Origin: Streptomyces sp. Isolate_45
Lineage (GTDB): Bacteria > Actinomycetota > Actinomycetes > Streptomycetales > Streptomycetaceae
Direction of reading: 5' to 3'
Length of the DNA stretch: 64,000 nucleotides
Assembly: GCF_024721315.2 (NCBI RefSeq)
Contig: NZ_JANFAK020000028.1
Span: forward strand, 248 to 64,247
Shown: piece by piece, positions 32,664 through 40,648 of the stretch
How the letters are laid out: every line of letters starts with the position of its first letter
How positions within the stretch are numbered: the stretch's first letter is position 1
Notes under the pieces: generated by a model
Seen by the model: the letters and a program-made list of their open reading frames with translations, nothing else
Told to the model about the DNA's origin: nothing
Database searches by the model: none
Translations under genes and position numbers: made by a program

Positions 32664-33044
32664 ATGCGGATCGGTGAGCTGGCGGCGCGCACGGGGGTCG
32701 GCGCGCGGTCGCTGCGTTACTACGAGGAGCAGGGGCTGTTGGCGTCCGACCGGACGCCGGGCGGCCACCGCGACTACCCCGAGCGGGCGGTCGACCGGGT
32801 GATCCGGATCCAGGAGCTCTACGCGGCCGGACTGCACAGCGCCAAGATCGCCCGGATCCTGCCCTGCATGCGCGACGAGGACGGCGGCCCGTCGGTGCGC
32901 GCGACCCCGCTGCTGGTGGCCGAACTGACCGCCGAACGGGAGCGGATCGACCGGATGATCGGTGATCTGGAGCGCTCCCGCGACGTCCTGGACGAGGTCA
33001 TCGGCACGGCCGCCGGTCTGATCGCCGCCGCCGGCCCCGCCTGA
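32664..33044 (+). CDS. MerR family transcriptional regulator
   Basis: 126 residues with GGGGGA upstream of the ATG (an ATG 6 nt earlier is possible). DNA-binding domain: MRIGELAARTGVGARSLRYYEEQGLLASDRTPGGHRDY. A dimerisation helix follows and a short C-terminal end. Only one Cys is present (ILPCMRDED), so it is neither a metal-thiolate sensor of the MerR type nor SoxR. It is divergent from the old yellow enzyme gene and probably activates it by untwisting the 20-bp-spacer promoter when an electrophile or drug is sensed. Confidence 0.92.
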   Translation: MRIGELAARTGVGARSLRYYEEQGLLASDRTPGGHRDYPERAVDRVIRIQELYAAGLHSAKIARILPCMRDEDGGPSVRATPLLVAELTAERERIDRMIGDLERSRDVLDEVIGTAAGLIAAAGPA

Positions 33045-33058
33045 TCGGTCCCGCTGCC

Positions 33059-33703
33059 TCAGCCCAGGGGGAGGACTTTGCGGCCCCAGGTCTCCTCGGC
33101 CACCCCGGCGAAGGAGACGTACCAGGCGATGCCCGCGCACAGCAGGCCGAGGAATCCGCCGACGTGGCCGAGGGCGGTGACCCGGGTGAGGTCGCCCAGG
33201 GCCAGGAAGAGGAAGGTCAGGGCGAGCACGGTGAAGAGCAGCCGGTGCGCCAGGTCCAGCTTCAGGGCGGCGACGGCCATGTAGGCGGTGAAGACGAACC
33301 AGGCGATGAGGAACCACCCGGTCGCGATGTGGGCCTGGCCGGCGGGCAGCGTCGGGACGACGAACTTGACGTACCCGGCGAAGGACATCCAGAACGCGCC
33401 GTACGAGACGAAGGCCGTGGTGGCGAAGGTGTTGCCGCGGCGGAACTCCATCGCACCGGCGACGAACTGCGCGAGGCCCCCGTAGAAGAGGGCGAGCGGC
33501 AGGACCACCGCGCTCAGTGCCGTATCCGCGATCAGGCCCGAGTTGAAGAGGCTGAGCACGAAGGTGGTCAGCGCGAACGCGGCCAGGCCCAGCGGCCCGG
33601 GGTTGGCGACGCCGGCCGCCGGAGCCTGCGGGGCGGTCTGCGGTGCGGCGTACTGCGGGGCGGTCGGGGCGGGGGCGGCCGGGGTCAGGGTGGAGCTGGG
33701 CAT
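33059..33703 (-). CDS. Acetate/succinate transporter, GPR1/FUN34/SatP family
   Basis: 214 residues. The family signature NPGPLGLAAFALTTFVLSLFNSG begins near residue 33, followed by about six membrane segments (GGLAQFVAGAMEFRRGNTFATTAFVSYGAFWMSF). It should carry acetate or succinate with protons. The first 30 residues are Ala/Pro-rich and cytoplasmic. The ATG is preceded by GAAGG. It converges with the MerR gene across 14 bp. TATATT (33737-33742) is a good -10 about 35 bp upstream of the start. Confidence 0.93.
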   Translation of the reverse strand: MPSSTLTPAAPAPTAPQYAAPQTAPQAPAAGVANPGPLGLAAFALTTFVLSLFNSGLIADTALSAVVLPLALFYGGLAQFVAGAMEFRRGNTFATTAFVSYGAFWMSFAGYVKFVVPTLPAGQAHIATGWFLIAWFVFTAYMAVAALKLDLAHRLLFTVLALTFLFLALGDLTRVTALGHVGGFLGLLCAGIAWYVSFAGVAEETWGRKVLPLG

Positions 33704-33755
33704 GGCGATATGCACCTTCGGTGGGGGGATGTTCCGAATATAGCCCACCGTGCGC

Positions 33756-33866
33756 GACACCTCCGACCGGTTCGCCCGGGACCCGGCGGGACCGAGGTCC
33801 CGTCCCGACGGGGCCGACCGGCCGGGTCGTGCGACCCGGCCGGACCGGTGACCGGTCGGAGGTGTC
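33756..33866. repeat. Perfect 16-bp inverted repeat with 79-bp loop
   Basis: GACACCTCCGACCGGT (33756-33771) and its exact complement (33851-33866) enclose an inner perfect hairpin at 33818-33843 (11-bp arms, CCGGCCGGGTC, 4-nt loop GTGC). Together they could form a long cruciform or a stepped terminator. Confidence 0.75.
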
Positions 33867-33875
33867 CCGCACGGC

Positions 33876-33933
33876 GGACCGGCCCGTCCTCCGGCGCGCC
33901 CCTGGTGGGGGCGGCCGGAGGACGGGCCGGTCC
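33876..33933. terminator. Strong hairpin after the subtilisin gene
   Basis: Perfect 20-bp arms beginning GGACCGGCCCGTCC, with a loop that itself pairs (CGCCCC/GGGGCG). It lies about 70 bp after the stop codon of the subtilisin gene, on its transcript side. There is no U-tract, as is common in Streptomyces. Confidence 0.75.
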
Positions 33934-34005
33934 GGTTCGTCGACTACGTCCGGTGCGTCGGCCGCATCCGGTTCATCCACCGCGTCCGGTGCGTCCGGTC
34001 ACCCG

Positions 34006-35205
<1,200 letters not shown>

Positions 35206-35395
35206 GTGGAGGGTTCTCCTTGTGGGTGACGTGTGGGGCGTCGAACCTTCTGGAGAACCCTGTTCCGATTGACAGGCGCAAATCAAGATCGCCCCTGCCT
35301 TTCAGCCTTATTCAACAAGGTTTCTTAAAAGGCCCCACGCATCGCCTTCACCGTGCACACACGTTCACCCGAACTCCCGCACGAATGCCCCACTT

Positions 35396-36640
35396 TCAGG
35401 ATCGGCCGCCCGCGTACTTCCTCAACTCCCGCAGCGCGAGCGAGCGCTGGTGCACCTCGTCGGGTCCGTCGGCCAGCTGCAAGGTCCTTGCCGCGGCCCA
35501 GAGTTCGGCCAGCGGGAAGTCCTGGCTCACCCCGCCCGCGCCGTGCAACTGCACCGCCCGGTCCAGGATCCCCACGACCGTGCGCGGGGTCGCGATCTTG
35601 ATGGCCTGGATCTCCGTGTGCGCTCCCCTGTTGCCCACCGTGTCCATCAGCCAGGCCGTCTTCAGCACCAGCAGCCGCAACTGCTCGACGGCGACCCGCG
35701 CGTCCGCGATCCAGCCCTGTACGACCCCCTGGGCGGCCAGTTCCTTCCCGAAGGCCGTACGTCCCACCGCGCGTCGGCACATCAACTCGATGGCGCGCTC
35801 CGCCATGCCGATCAGCCGCATGCAGTGGTGGATCCGACCCGGGCCGAGCCGGGCCTGGGCGATGGCGAAGCCGCCGCCCTCCTCGCCGATCAGGTTGCCC
35901 ACCGGGACCCGGGCCCCGTCGAAGACCACCTCGGCGTGCCCGCCGTGGTCGTGGTCCTCGTACCCGTACACCTTCATCGCCCGGCGGACCTCCACGCCCG
36001 GGGTGTCGCGCGGGACCAGGACCATGGACTGCCGGCGGCGCGGATCGGCGCCCTCCGGGTCGGTCTTGCCCATCACGATGAAGACCTTGCAGTCCGGGTT
36101 CATCGCACCGGAGATGTACCACTTGCGTCCGGAGACCACGTACTCGTCGCCCACCCGCTCGATCCGCGTCTCGACGTTCGTCGCGTCCGAGGAGGCGACC
36201 TCGGGCTCGGTCATCGCGAACGCGGAGCGGATCTCGCCCGCCAACAGGGGCTCCAGCCACTGCTTCTTCTGCGCCTCGTCCCCGAACTGGGCGAGCAACT
36301 CCATGTTCCCCGTGTCCGGGGCCGCGCAGTTCGTCGCCATCGGTGCCAGGTGCGGACTGCGGCCGGTGATCTCGGCCAGCGGGGCGTACTGGAGGTTGGT
36401 CAGCCCGGCGCCGTACTCCGCGCCGGGCCCGCCGTGCTGGTTCACGAAGAACAGGTTCCACAGGCCCTGCCGGCGCGCCTCGGCCTTCAGCTCACCGAAG
36501 ACGGCCGGGGTGTCCCAGGGCGAGGCCAGCCGTGCGCGCTGCTCGGTGGCGACGGCTTCCGCCGGGTACACGTACTCCTCCATGAACGCGACCAGCCGCT
36601 CGCGGAGTTCCTCGGTCCGGGTGTCGAATGCGAAGTCCAT
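35396..36640 (-). CDS. ACAD10/11-type acyl-CoA dehydrogenase
   Basis: 414 residues. Flavin/substrate motifs: SAFAMTEPEVASSDATN, GRKWYISGAMNPDCKV and KVYGYEDHDHGGHAEVVFD. In place of the usual YEGT catalytic region near the C-terminus it reads LADGPDEVHQRSLA, as in the ACAD10/11-like branch. It is coupled (10-bp gap) to a kinase-fold protein. The human ACAD10/11 proteins join the same two domains and break down 4-hydroxyacyl-CoAs by phosphorylation and phosphate loss, so a similar reaction is likely here. This is inference from domain pairing. Confidence 0.9.
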   Translation of the reverse strand: MDFAFDTRTEELRERLVAFMEEYVYPAEAVATEQRARLASPWDTPAVFGELKAEARRQGLWNLFFVNQHGGPGAEYGAGLTNLQYAPLAEITGRSPHLAPMATNCAAPDTGNMELLAQFGDEAQKKQWLEPLLAGEIRSAFAMTEPEVASSDATNVETRIERVGDEYVVSGRKWYISGAMNPDCKVFIVMGKTDPEGADPRRRQSMVLVPRDTPGVEVRRAMKVYGYEDHDHGGHAEVVFDGARVPVGNLIGEEGGGFAIAQARLGPGRIHHCMRLIGMAERAIELMCRRAVGRTAFGKELAAQGVVQGWIADARVAVEQLRLLVLKTAWLMDTVGNRGAHTEIQAIKIATPRTVVGILDRAVQLHGAGGVSQDFPLAELWAAARTLQLADGPDEVHQRSLALRELRKYAGGRS

Positions 36641-36650
36641 GGGGAGTGCC

Positions 36651-37691
36651 TCAGCCTTCCTGAAGTTCTTTGAGGGTGGTCAGACCGTGCTCGATGAAGA
36701 CGGGGACGAGCTCGCCGATCCGGTCGAAGCCCGCCCCGACGGTCTGCCCGAGCGTGTAGCGGTAGTGGATGCCTTCGAGGATCACCGCGAGCTTGAACCA
36801 GGCGAAGGCCGTGTACCAGGCGATGGCGCCGGTGTCCCGCCCGGAGCGCGCGGCGTAGCGCTCGATCAGCTCGGAGGGTGCCGGATGCCCCGGGGCCCGG
36901 CTCGTGGTGCTGACCGGCGAATCGGCGAGGCCCAGGTCGGAGCTGTACATCACCAGCAGTCCGAGGTCGGTCAACGGGTCGCCCAGCGTGGACATCTCCC
37001 AGTCCAGCACCGCCCTGATCGTGTCGTCCGGCCCGCCGATCAGTACGTTGTCCAGCCGGAAGTCCCCGTGCACCACGGTCGGCGCGGGGGAGCGGGGCAG
37101 GTTCCGGCCGAGCGCGTCGTGCAACTCCTCGATCCCGGCGAGCTCCCGGCCCCGGGAGGCCGCGAGCTGCTTGCCCCAACGCCGCAACTGCCTTTCCAGG
37201 AAGCCGTCGGGCCGGCCGAAGTCGCCCAGGCCCACCGCCTCCGGATCGACGGCGTGCAGGTCGACCAGGGTGTCCACCAGGGCGAGCACCGCCCGCCGGG
37301 TGCGCTCCGGCCCGATCCCGGCGAGCTGGTCCGCCGTCCGGTACGGGACGCCGTCCACGTACTCCATGACGTAGAACGGCGCCCCCAGCACGGCGTCGTC
37401 CTCGCACAGCAGCAGCGGCTCCGGCACCGGCACGGCCGTCCCGTGGAGGGCCGCGATCACCCGGTGCTCGCGGCGCATGTCGTGCGCGGTGGCCAGGACG
37501 TGGCCGAGCGGCGGGCGGCGCACCACCCAGTGGCCCGCCCCGTCGGTGACGGCGTACGTCAGGTTCGAGCGACCGCCCTCGATCAGCCGGCCGCTCAGCG
37601 GGCCGGACACGAGGCCGGGCAGATCGGTGTCGAGGCGGTCGCGCAGCCGCTCCAGGTCGAGGCCTCGCGGATCGTCCGGGGCTGGGGGCAT
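36651..37691 (-). CDS. Aminoglycoside phosphotransferase (APH)-fold kinase partnered with ACAD
   Basis: 346 residues, start MPPAPDDPRGLDLERLRD with GGAGGTG upstream. Kinase-fold motifs: SNLTYAVTDGAGHWVVRRPP, YVMEYVDGVPY, the catalytic VVHGDFRLDNVLIGG and the metal-binding AVLDWEMSTLGDPLTDLG. It is first of the two-gene operon and 10 bp before the acyl-CoA dehydrogenase gene. It matches the kinase half of ACAD11, so it probably phosphorylates a hydroxyacyl-CoA rather than an antibiotic. Confidence 0.9.
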   Translation of the reverse strand: MPPAPDDPRGLDLERLRDRLDTDLPGLVSGPLSGRLIEGGRSNLTYAVTDGAGHWVVRRPPLGHVLATAHDMRREHRVIAALHGTAVPVPEPLLLCEDDAVLGAPFYVMEYVDGVPYRTADQLAGIGPERTRRAVLALVDTLVDLHAVDPEAVGLGDFGRPDGFLERQLRRWGKQLAASRGRELAGIEELHDALGRNLPRSPAPTVVHGDFRLDNVLIGGPDDTIRAVLDWEMSTLGDPLTDLGLLVMYSSDLGLADSPVSTTSRAPGHPAPSELIERYAARSGRDTGAIAWYTAFAWFKLAVILEGIHYRYTLGQTVGAGFDRIGELVPVFIEHGLTTLKELQEG

Positions 37692-37746
37692 GGTGGGCAC
37701 CTCCGTACGGAGTGGACGGCATGGGGCGGAACGCCCGGGAGCCATC

Positions 37747-37764
37747 ATGCCGACCAGTCGGTAT
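37747..37764. promoter_or_regulatory. Operator ATGCCGACCAGTCGGTAT before the kinase/ACAD operon
   Basis: An 18-bp near-palindrome with 7 of 9 half-site positions matching. Read on the minus strand its left part extends to GGCATACCGACTGGT, identical over 15 bp to the site before the SDR operon. It lies about 55-75 bp upstream of the kinase start. Confidence 0.75.
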
Positions 37765-37889
37765 GCCGTCCAGAGCGCGGCCGCGGGAAACCTCTTCCGG
37801 CCGCACACCAGCACCTGGTCCGGGCCGCGCCGCGAACGGCACGGCGCCCACCCCACCCGGGGCCCGGCGCCGACGGCGCCGCGCTCACC

Positions 37890-38801
37890 TCACGCGTGAC
37901 ACAGGATCGGCGTCCCGCCGTTCATCACCGTCATGTCCCGCAGCACCGCCAGGATGTCCAGCGGCGCCCCCTCCGGTTCCCCGGCCAGCTCCGCGTACGC
38001 CCGGTGGACGTTCGCCACGAGCCGCTCGCTCTCCCGCCAGGCGGCGAACTCGCCCAGGTCGGCCCGACCCGCCGTCTCCAGAGGGGTCAGTCCCCGCGCC
38101 CGCCCGTCCCGGGCGAGCTCGCCCACGTACCGCAGGTACCGCTCGGTCGACTCGTACGCCGACGGGTCGGTCAGCGGCCCGTGGCCCGGAACGACGGTCT
38201 CCGCGCCCAACTCCCGCAGCCGCTCCAGCGCGCGCAGCGAGCCCGACAGCGAGCCCATCGCCAGGAACGGGGTACCGCCGGCGAATATCAGGTCCCCCGT
38301 GAACACGACCCTCTGCCGGGGCAGCCACACGACCGAGTCCCCGGTGGTGTGCGCGACACCGGGGTGGAGGACCCTTACCTCGATGTCGCCGACGTGCAGG
38401 GTCAGCCGGTCGGCGTACGTCAGGTCCGGCGGGGTGATCTCGACCTTGCCGAAGTCCGTCGCGGGCCAGATCAGCTCCAGTTGGTGCCCGGCGGCGAGCT
38501 GCTCCGCCCGCGCCGCCTCGTGCCCGAGGACCAGCGCCTCCGGGGCGAAGACGCCGTTGCCGTAGGTGTGGTCGCCGTGGTGGTGGGTGTTCACCACCGT
38601 CCGGGGCAGTGGCACCCCGGCCGCGAGGACGGTCCCGCGCAGGGCCAGCGCCCGCCGTTCGGTGGCGGCCGTGTCGACGAGGAGCGTCCGCCCGCCGTCG
38701 CTCACGAATCCGGCGTTGTTCAGGCACCAGCCGCCGTCCGGCTGGACGTACGCGTACACGCCGGGCGCGGGCTGGACGAGGTACGGCTCTTCGACGGACA
38801 T
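37890..38801 (-). CDS. Metallo-beta-lactamase-fold hydrolase
   Basis: 303 residues starting MSVEEPYLVQPAPGVYAYVQPDGGW; GGGGAGAG precedes the ATG. Metal ligands: THHHGDHTYGN (HxHxDH), the later His in HPGVAHTTGDS, the Asp in VVFTGDLIFAGGTP and the His in VPGHGPL. This is a complete di-metal site, so it should be an active thioesterase/lactonase-type hydrolase; the substrate is not deducible. In-frame sequence upstream looks non-coding. Confidence 0.88.
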   Translation of the reverse strand: MSVEEPYLVQPAPGVYAYVQPDGGWCLNNAGFVSDGGRTLLVDTAATERRALALRGTVLAAGVPLPRTVVNTHHHGDHTYGNGVFAPEALVLGHEAARAEQLAAGHQLELIWPATDFGKVEITPPDLTYADRLTLHVGDIEVRVLHPGVAHTTGDSVVWLPRQRVVFTGDLIFAGGTPFLAMGSLSGSLRALERLRELGAETVVPGHGPLTDPSAYESTERYLRYVGELARDGRARGLTPLETAGRADLGEFAAWRESERLVANVHRAYAELAGEPEGAPLDILAVLRDMTVMNGGTPILCHA

Positions 38802-38845
38802 CCTGACTCTCCCCGGGTCGCTGTGACGGTCCGTCGGCATCCTGT

Positions 38846-38884
38846 CACCCGGCGCCCCGCACGGGGAGGGCGGGGCGCCGGGTG
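38846..38884. terminator. Hairpin after the His-rich protein gene
   Basis: Perfect 15-bp arms (CACCCGGCGCCCCGC) around a 9-nt loop, starting 6 bp beyond the stop codon of the His-rich gene on its transcript side. Confidence 0.8.
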
Positions 38885-38890
38885 GCCGGG

Positions 38891-39187
38891 TCAGTGGTCG
38901 TCGTAGTGGCCCTCGTGCTCCGCGTGCCGGTGCCCGTCGTGCAGGTAGTCCACGTGGTCGCCGTGGGGGACCGCGTCGTGCCCGCAGTCCGATCCGTGTG
39001 CGTGCGGGTGGGCCTCGTGCGTGGTGTGCCCGGGGGTCTCGCACTCGTCCCAGTGCCCGGAGTGCTCCCGGTGCAGGTGCCCGTCGTGCGCGTAGTCGAC
39101 GTGGTCTCCGTGCGGGACGGCCCGGTGTCCGCAGTCCGGGCCGTGGGTGTGCGCGTGCGTCGGGTGTTCGTGGTGCAGGGTCGTCAT
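38891..39187 (-). CDS. Histidine-rich metal-binding protein built from two repeats
   Basis: 98 residues with 28 His, 4 Cys-containing spots and many Asp/Glu. Two near-identical ~33-residue units share HxHGxDCGHxAVPHGDHVDY followed by xHDGHxHxEHxGH. There is no signal peptide, so it is probably a cytoplasmic metal store or chaperone (zinc, nickel or copper). TAGCCT lies 7 nt before the ATG without a ribosome-binding site, suggesting a leaderless message. I see no Zur- or nickel-box upstream. Confidence 0.82.
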   Translation of the reverse strand: MTTLHHEHPTHAHTHGPDCGHRAVPHGDHVDYAHDGHLHREHSGHWDECETPGHTTHEAHPHAHGSDCGHDAVPHGDHVDYLHDGHRHAEHEGHYDDH

Positions 39188-39317
39188 GGCGCAGAGGCTA
39201 GTGCGCTTCGCCCCGGAACGCCCGGTGTGTCCCCCTTCGTGTCGCACGCGCAGGCGCAAGCGCAGGCGCGGGGCCACGGGTACAGGGGCAGCGGCAGGGG
39301 CAACCGCGCCGCGCCGC

Positions 39318-39635
39318 TCAGAGGATCACCGCGATGGCGAAGACCGCCAGCGCCACCGTGCAGGCCACCACCCCCAGGGCCGCCCGCGGCGGCAACCCCC
39401 GGGGGCGGGCGGCCGCGAGCTCCCGCACCCGCCGGTGCGCCACCCACAGGAAGGCGACCCAGATCAGGACGGTCACCGCCGCCCCGGCCACCTCGGTGGG
39501 GCTGCCCGTCCCCCGCATCGCCTGCCGCACGGCCAGCACGGCCACCACGGAGCAGGCCAGCGTCGTACGCCGCCACGCGAGCCGGGTCCGCTCCGGCTGG
39601 AGCCCCGCGTCGCGGACCTCGCCGGAAACGCTCAC
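39318..39635 (-). CDS. DUF202 small membrane protein (second of pair)
   Basis: 105 residues, GTG start overlapping the upstream stop (GTGA). DUF202 signature: GLQPERTRLAWRRTTLACSVVAVLAVR, then two more membrane segments. The function of the family is unknown. It is made together with the larger DUF202 protein before it. Confidence 0.85.
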   Translation of the reverse strand: MSVSGEVRDAGLQPERTRLAWRRTTLACSVVAVLAVRQAMRGTGSPTEVAGAAVTVLIWVAFLWVAHRRVRELAAARPRGLPPRAALGVVACTVALAVFAIAVIL

Positions 39636-40030
39636 CGCTCCGACGTCCAGCCCAGCAGGACGACGAAGATCATCGCCACGGCGACCAGCCCCACGCACAG
39701 GCTCAGCATCACGGGGAACCGCGACAGCGGGAGGTCCTCGCCCCGCCGCATCGCCCGCTCGCACCGCGTCCAGTGGTTCACCGCCCGCAGGGCGCACGCC
39801 GCGCCCACCGCCAGCAGCGCGAAGGCCATCCCGACCCGCACCCCCCACCGCAGGTCGGGCAGGAACTGGTCCACCGCGAACCCGCCGCCCACCAGGGCCA
39901 GGGCGGTCCGGATCCAGGCCAGGAAGGTCCGCTCGTTGGCCAGCGAGAAGCGGTAGTCGGGGGTCTCGCCCTCGTCCTTCAGCCGCGATGGTGCGAACCA
40001 GAGGCGCACGTCCTTGACGAAGTCGATCAC
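39632..40030 (-). CDS. YidH/DUF202 family membrane protein
   Basis: 132 residues with about three membrane helices. Signature: DYRFSLANERTFLAWIRTALALVGGGFAVDQF. It lies 9 bp after the Nudix gene and overlaps the next DUF202 gene by 4 bp, so the three genes form an operon. A pair of unequal DUF202 proteins suggests a hetero-oligomer. Confidence 0.88.
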   Translation of the reverse strand: MIDFVKDVRLWFAPSRLKDEGETPDYRFSLANERTFLAWIRTALALVGGGFAVDQFLPDLRWGVRVGMAFALLAVGAACALRAVNHWTRCERAMRRGEDLPLSRFPVMLSLCVGLVAVAMIFVVLLGWTSER

Positions 40031-40039
40031 CCGGCCAAT

Positions 40040-40570
40040 CTACTGGCGCGGCCCCCGGAACTCCCGCAGCCGCCGGTACGCCTCCAGCCCGTCCGGCACC
40101 CAGGGCCACCGCGCGTCCGCGACGCGCCGCTCCAGTTCGCCGGGCGTCAGCCAGGCGTGCCAGTCCACCTCCGAGACCTGCGGGGACACCGGCAGGTCGC
40201 ACCGCACCTCGTACACCGAGGACCACCAGGCCCCGCCCGGACCCTCGTACAGGAACTTGAAGAGCGGCGCCGGCGACTCCAGCCCCCGCACCCCCAGCTC
40301 CTCCTCGGCCTCCCGCAGCGCGGCTCCCGCGTAGTCCTCGCCGGCGCCCAGCACCCCGCCCACGAACATGTCGTAGTACGAGGGGAAGACCAGCTTCGAC
40401 GCGGTCCTGCGGTGCACGAAGACCCGCCCCCGCGCGTCCGTCGCCCGGACGAACACGCACCGGTGGATCAGCCCCCGGGCGTACACCTCGCCCCGCGGGG
40501 CCCGCCCGATGACCCGGTCGTCCCGGTCGACCACGTCCAGTACTTCATCAGCGGCACTCACACGATCCAT
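40040..40570 (-). CDS. Nudix hydrolase (IPP isomerase-like layout)
   Basis: 176 residues. The Nudix box GAGEDYAGAALREAEEELGV matches GX5EX7REUXEEXGU, with the metal-binding Glu set intact. The N-terminus DEVLDVVDRDDRVIGRAPRGEVYARGLIHRCVFV resembles the YfcD/IPP-isomerase-like Nudix subgroup. Substrate unknown. The ATG has only a weak ribosome-binding site; a GTG 9 nt on is also possible. First gene of the DUF202 operon. Confidence 0.9.
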   Translation of the reverse strand: MDRVSAADEVLDVVDRDDRVIGRAPRGEVYARGLIHRCVFVRATDARGRVFVHRRTASKLVFPSYYDMFVGGVLGAGEDYAGAALREAEEELGVRGLESPAPLFKFLYEGPGGAWWSSVYEVRCDLPVSPQVSEVDWHAWLTPGELERRVADARWPWVPDGLEAYRRLREFRGPRQ

Positions 40571-40648
40571 CCAACCACCGCTGTTGACTGGTTACCGCTC
40601 CGTAGCCAAGGATCTGCCCCACCACCGAATCCGGAGGACGGGCAACGC

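Larger units (their letters stand above)
33704..34005. other. 302-bp spacer made of nested hairpins and SatP promoter
   Basis: It holds the SatP -10 box near 33740, then three interleaved perfect inverted repeats (listed separately) and finally imperfect CGTCCGGTGCG-type repeats up to the subtilisin stop codon. I see no gene in it. Confidence 0.8.

Noticed and set aside
36651-37691. Antibiotic resistance by an aminoglycoside phosphotransferase
   Set aside because: The fold is shared, but the operon with an ACAD10/11-type dehydrogenase and the match to the ACAD11 kinase domain point to acyl-CoA metabolism.
40584-40594. TTGACTGGTTA between the Nudix and FAD-dehydrogenase genes as a further TetR operator or promoter
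   Set aside because: It shares only the GACTGGTTA core with the SDR operator, its outer halves do not match, and no -10 box lies at a proper distance.
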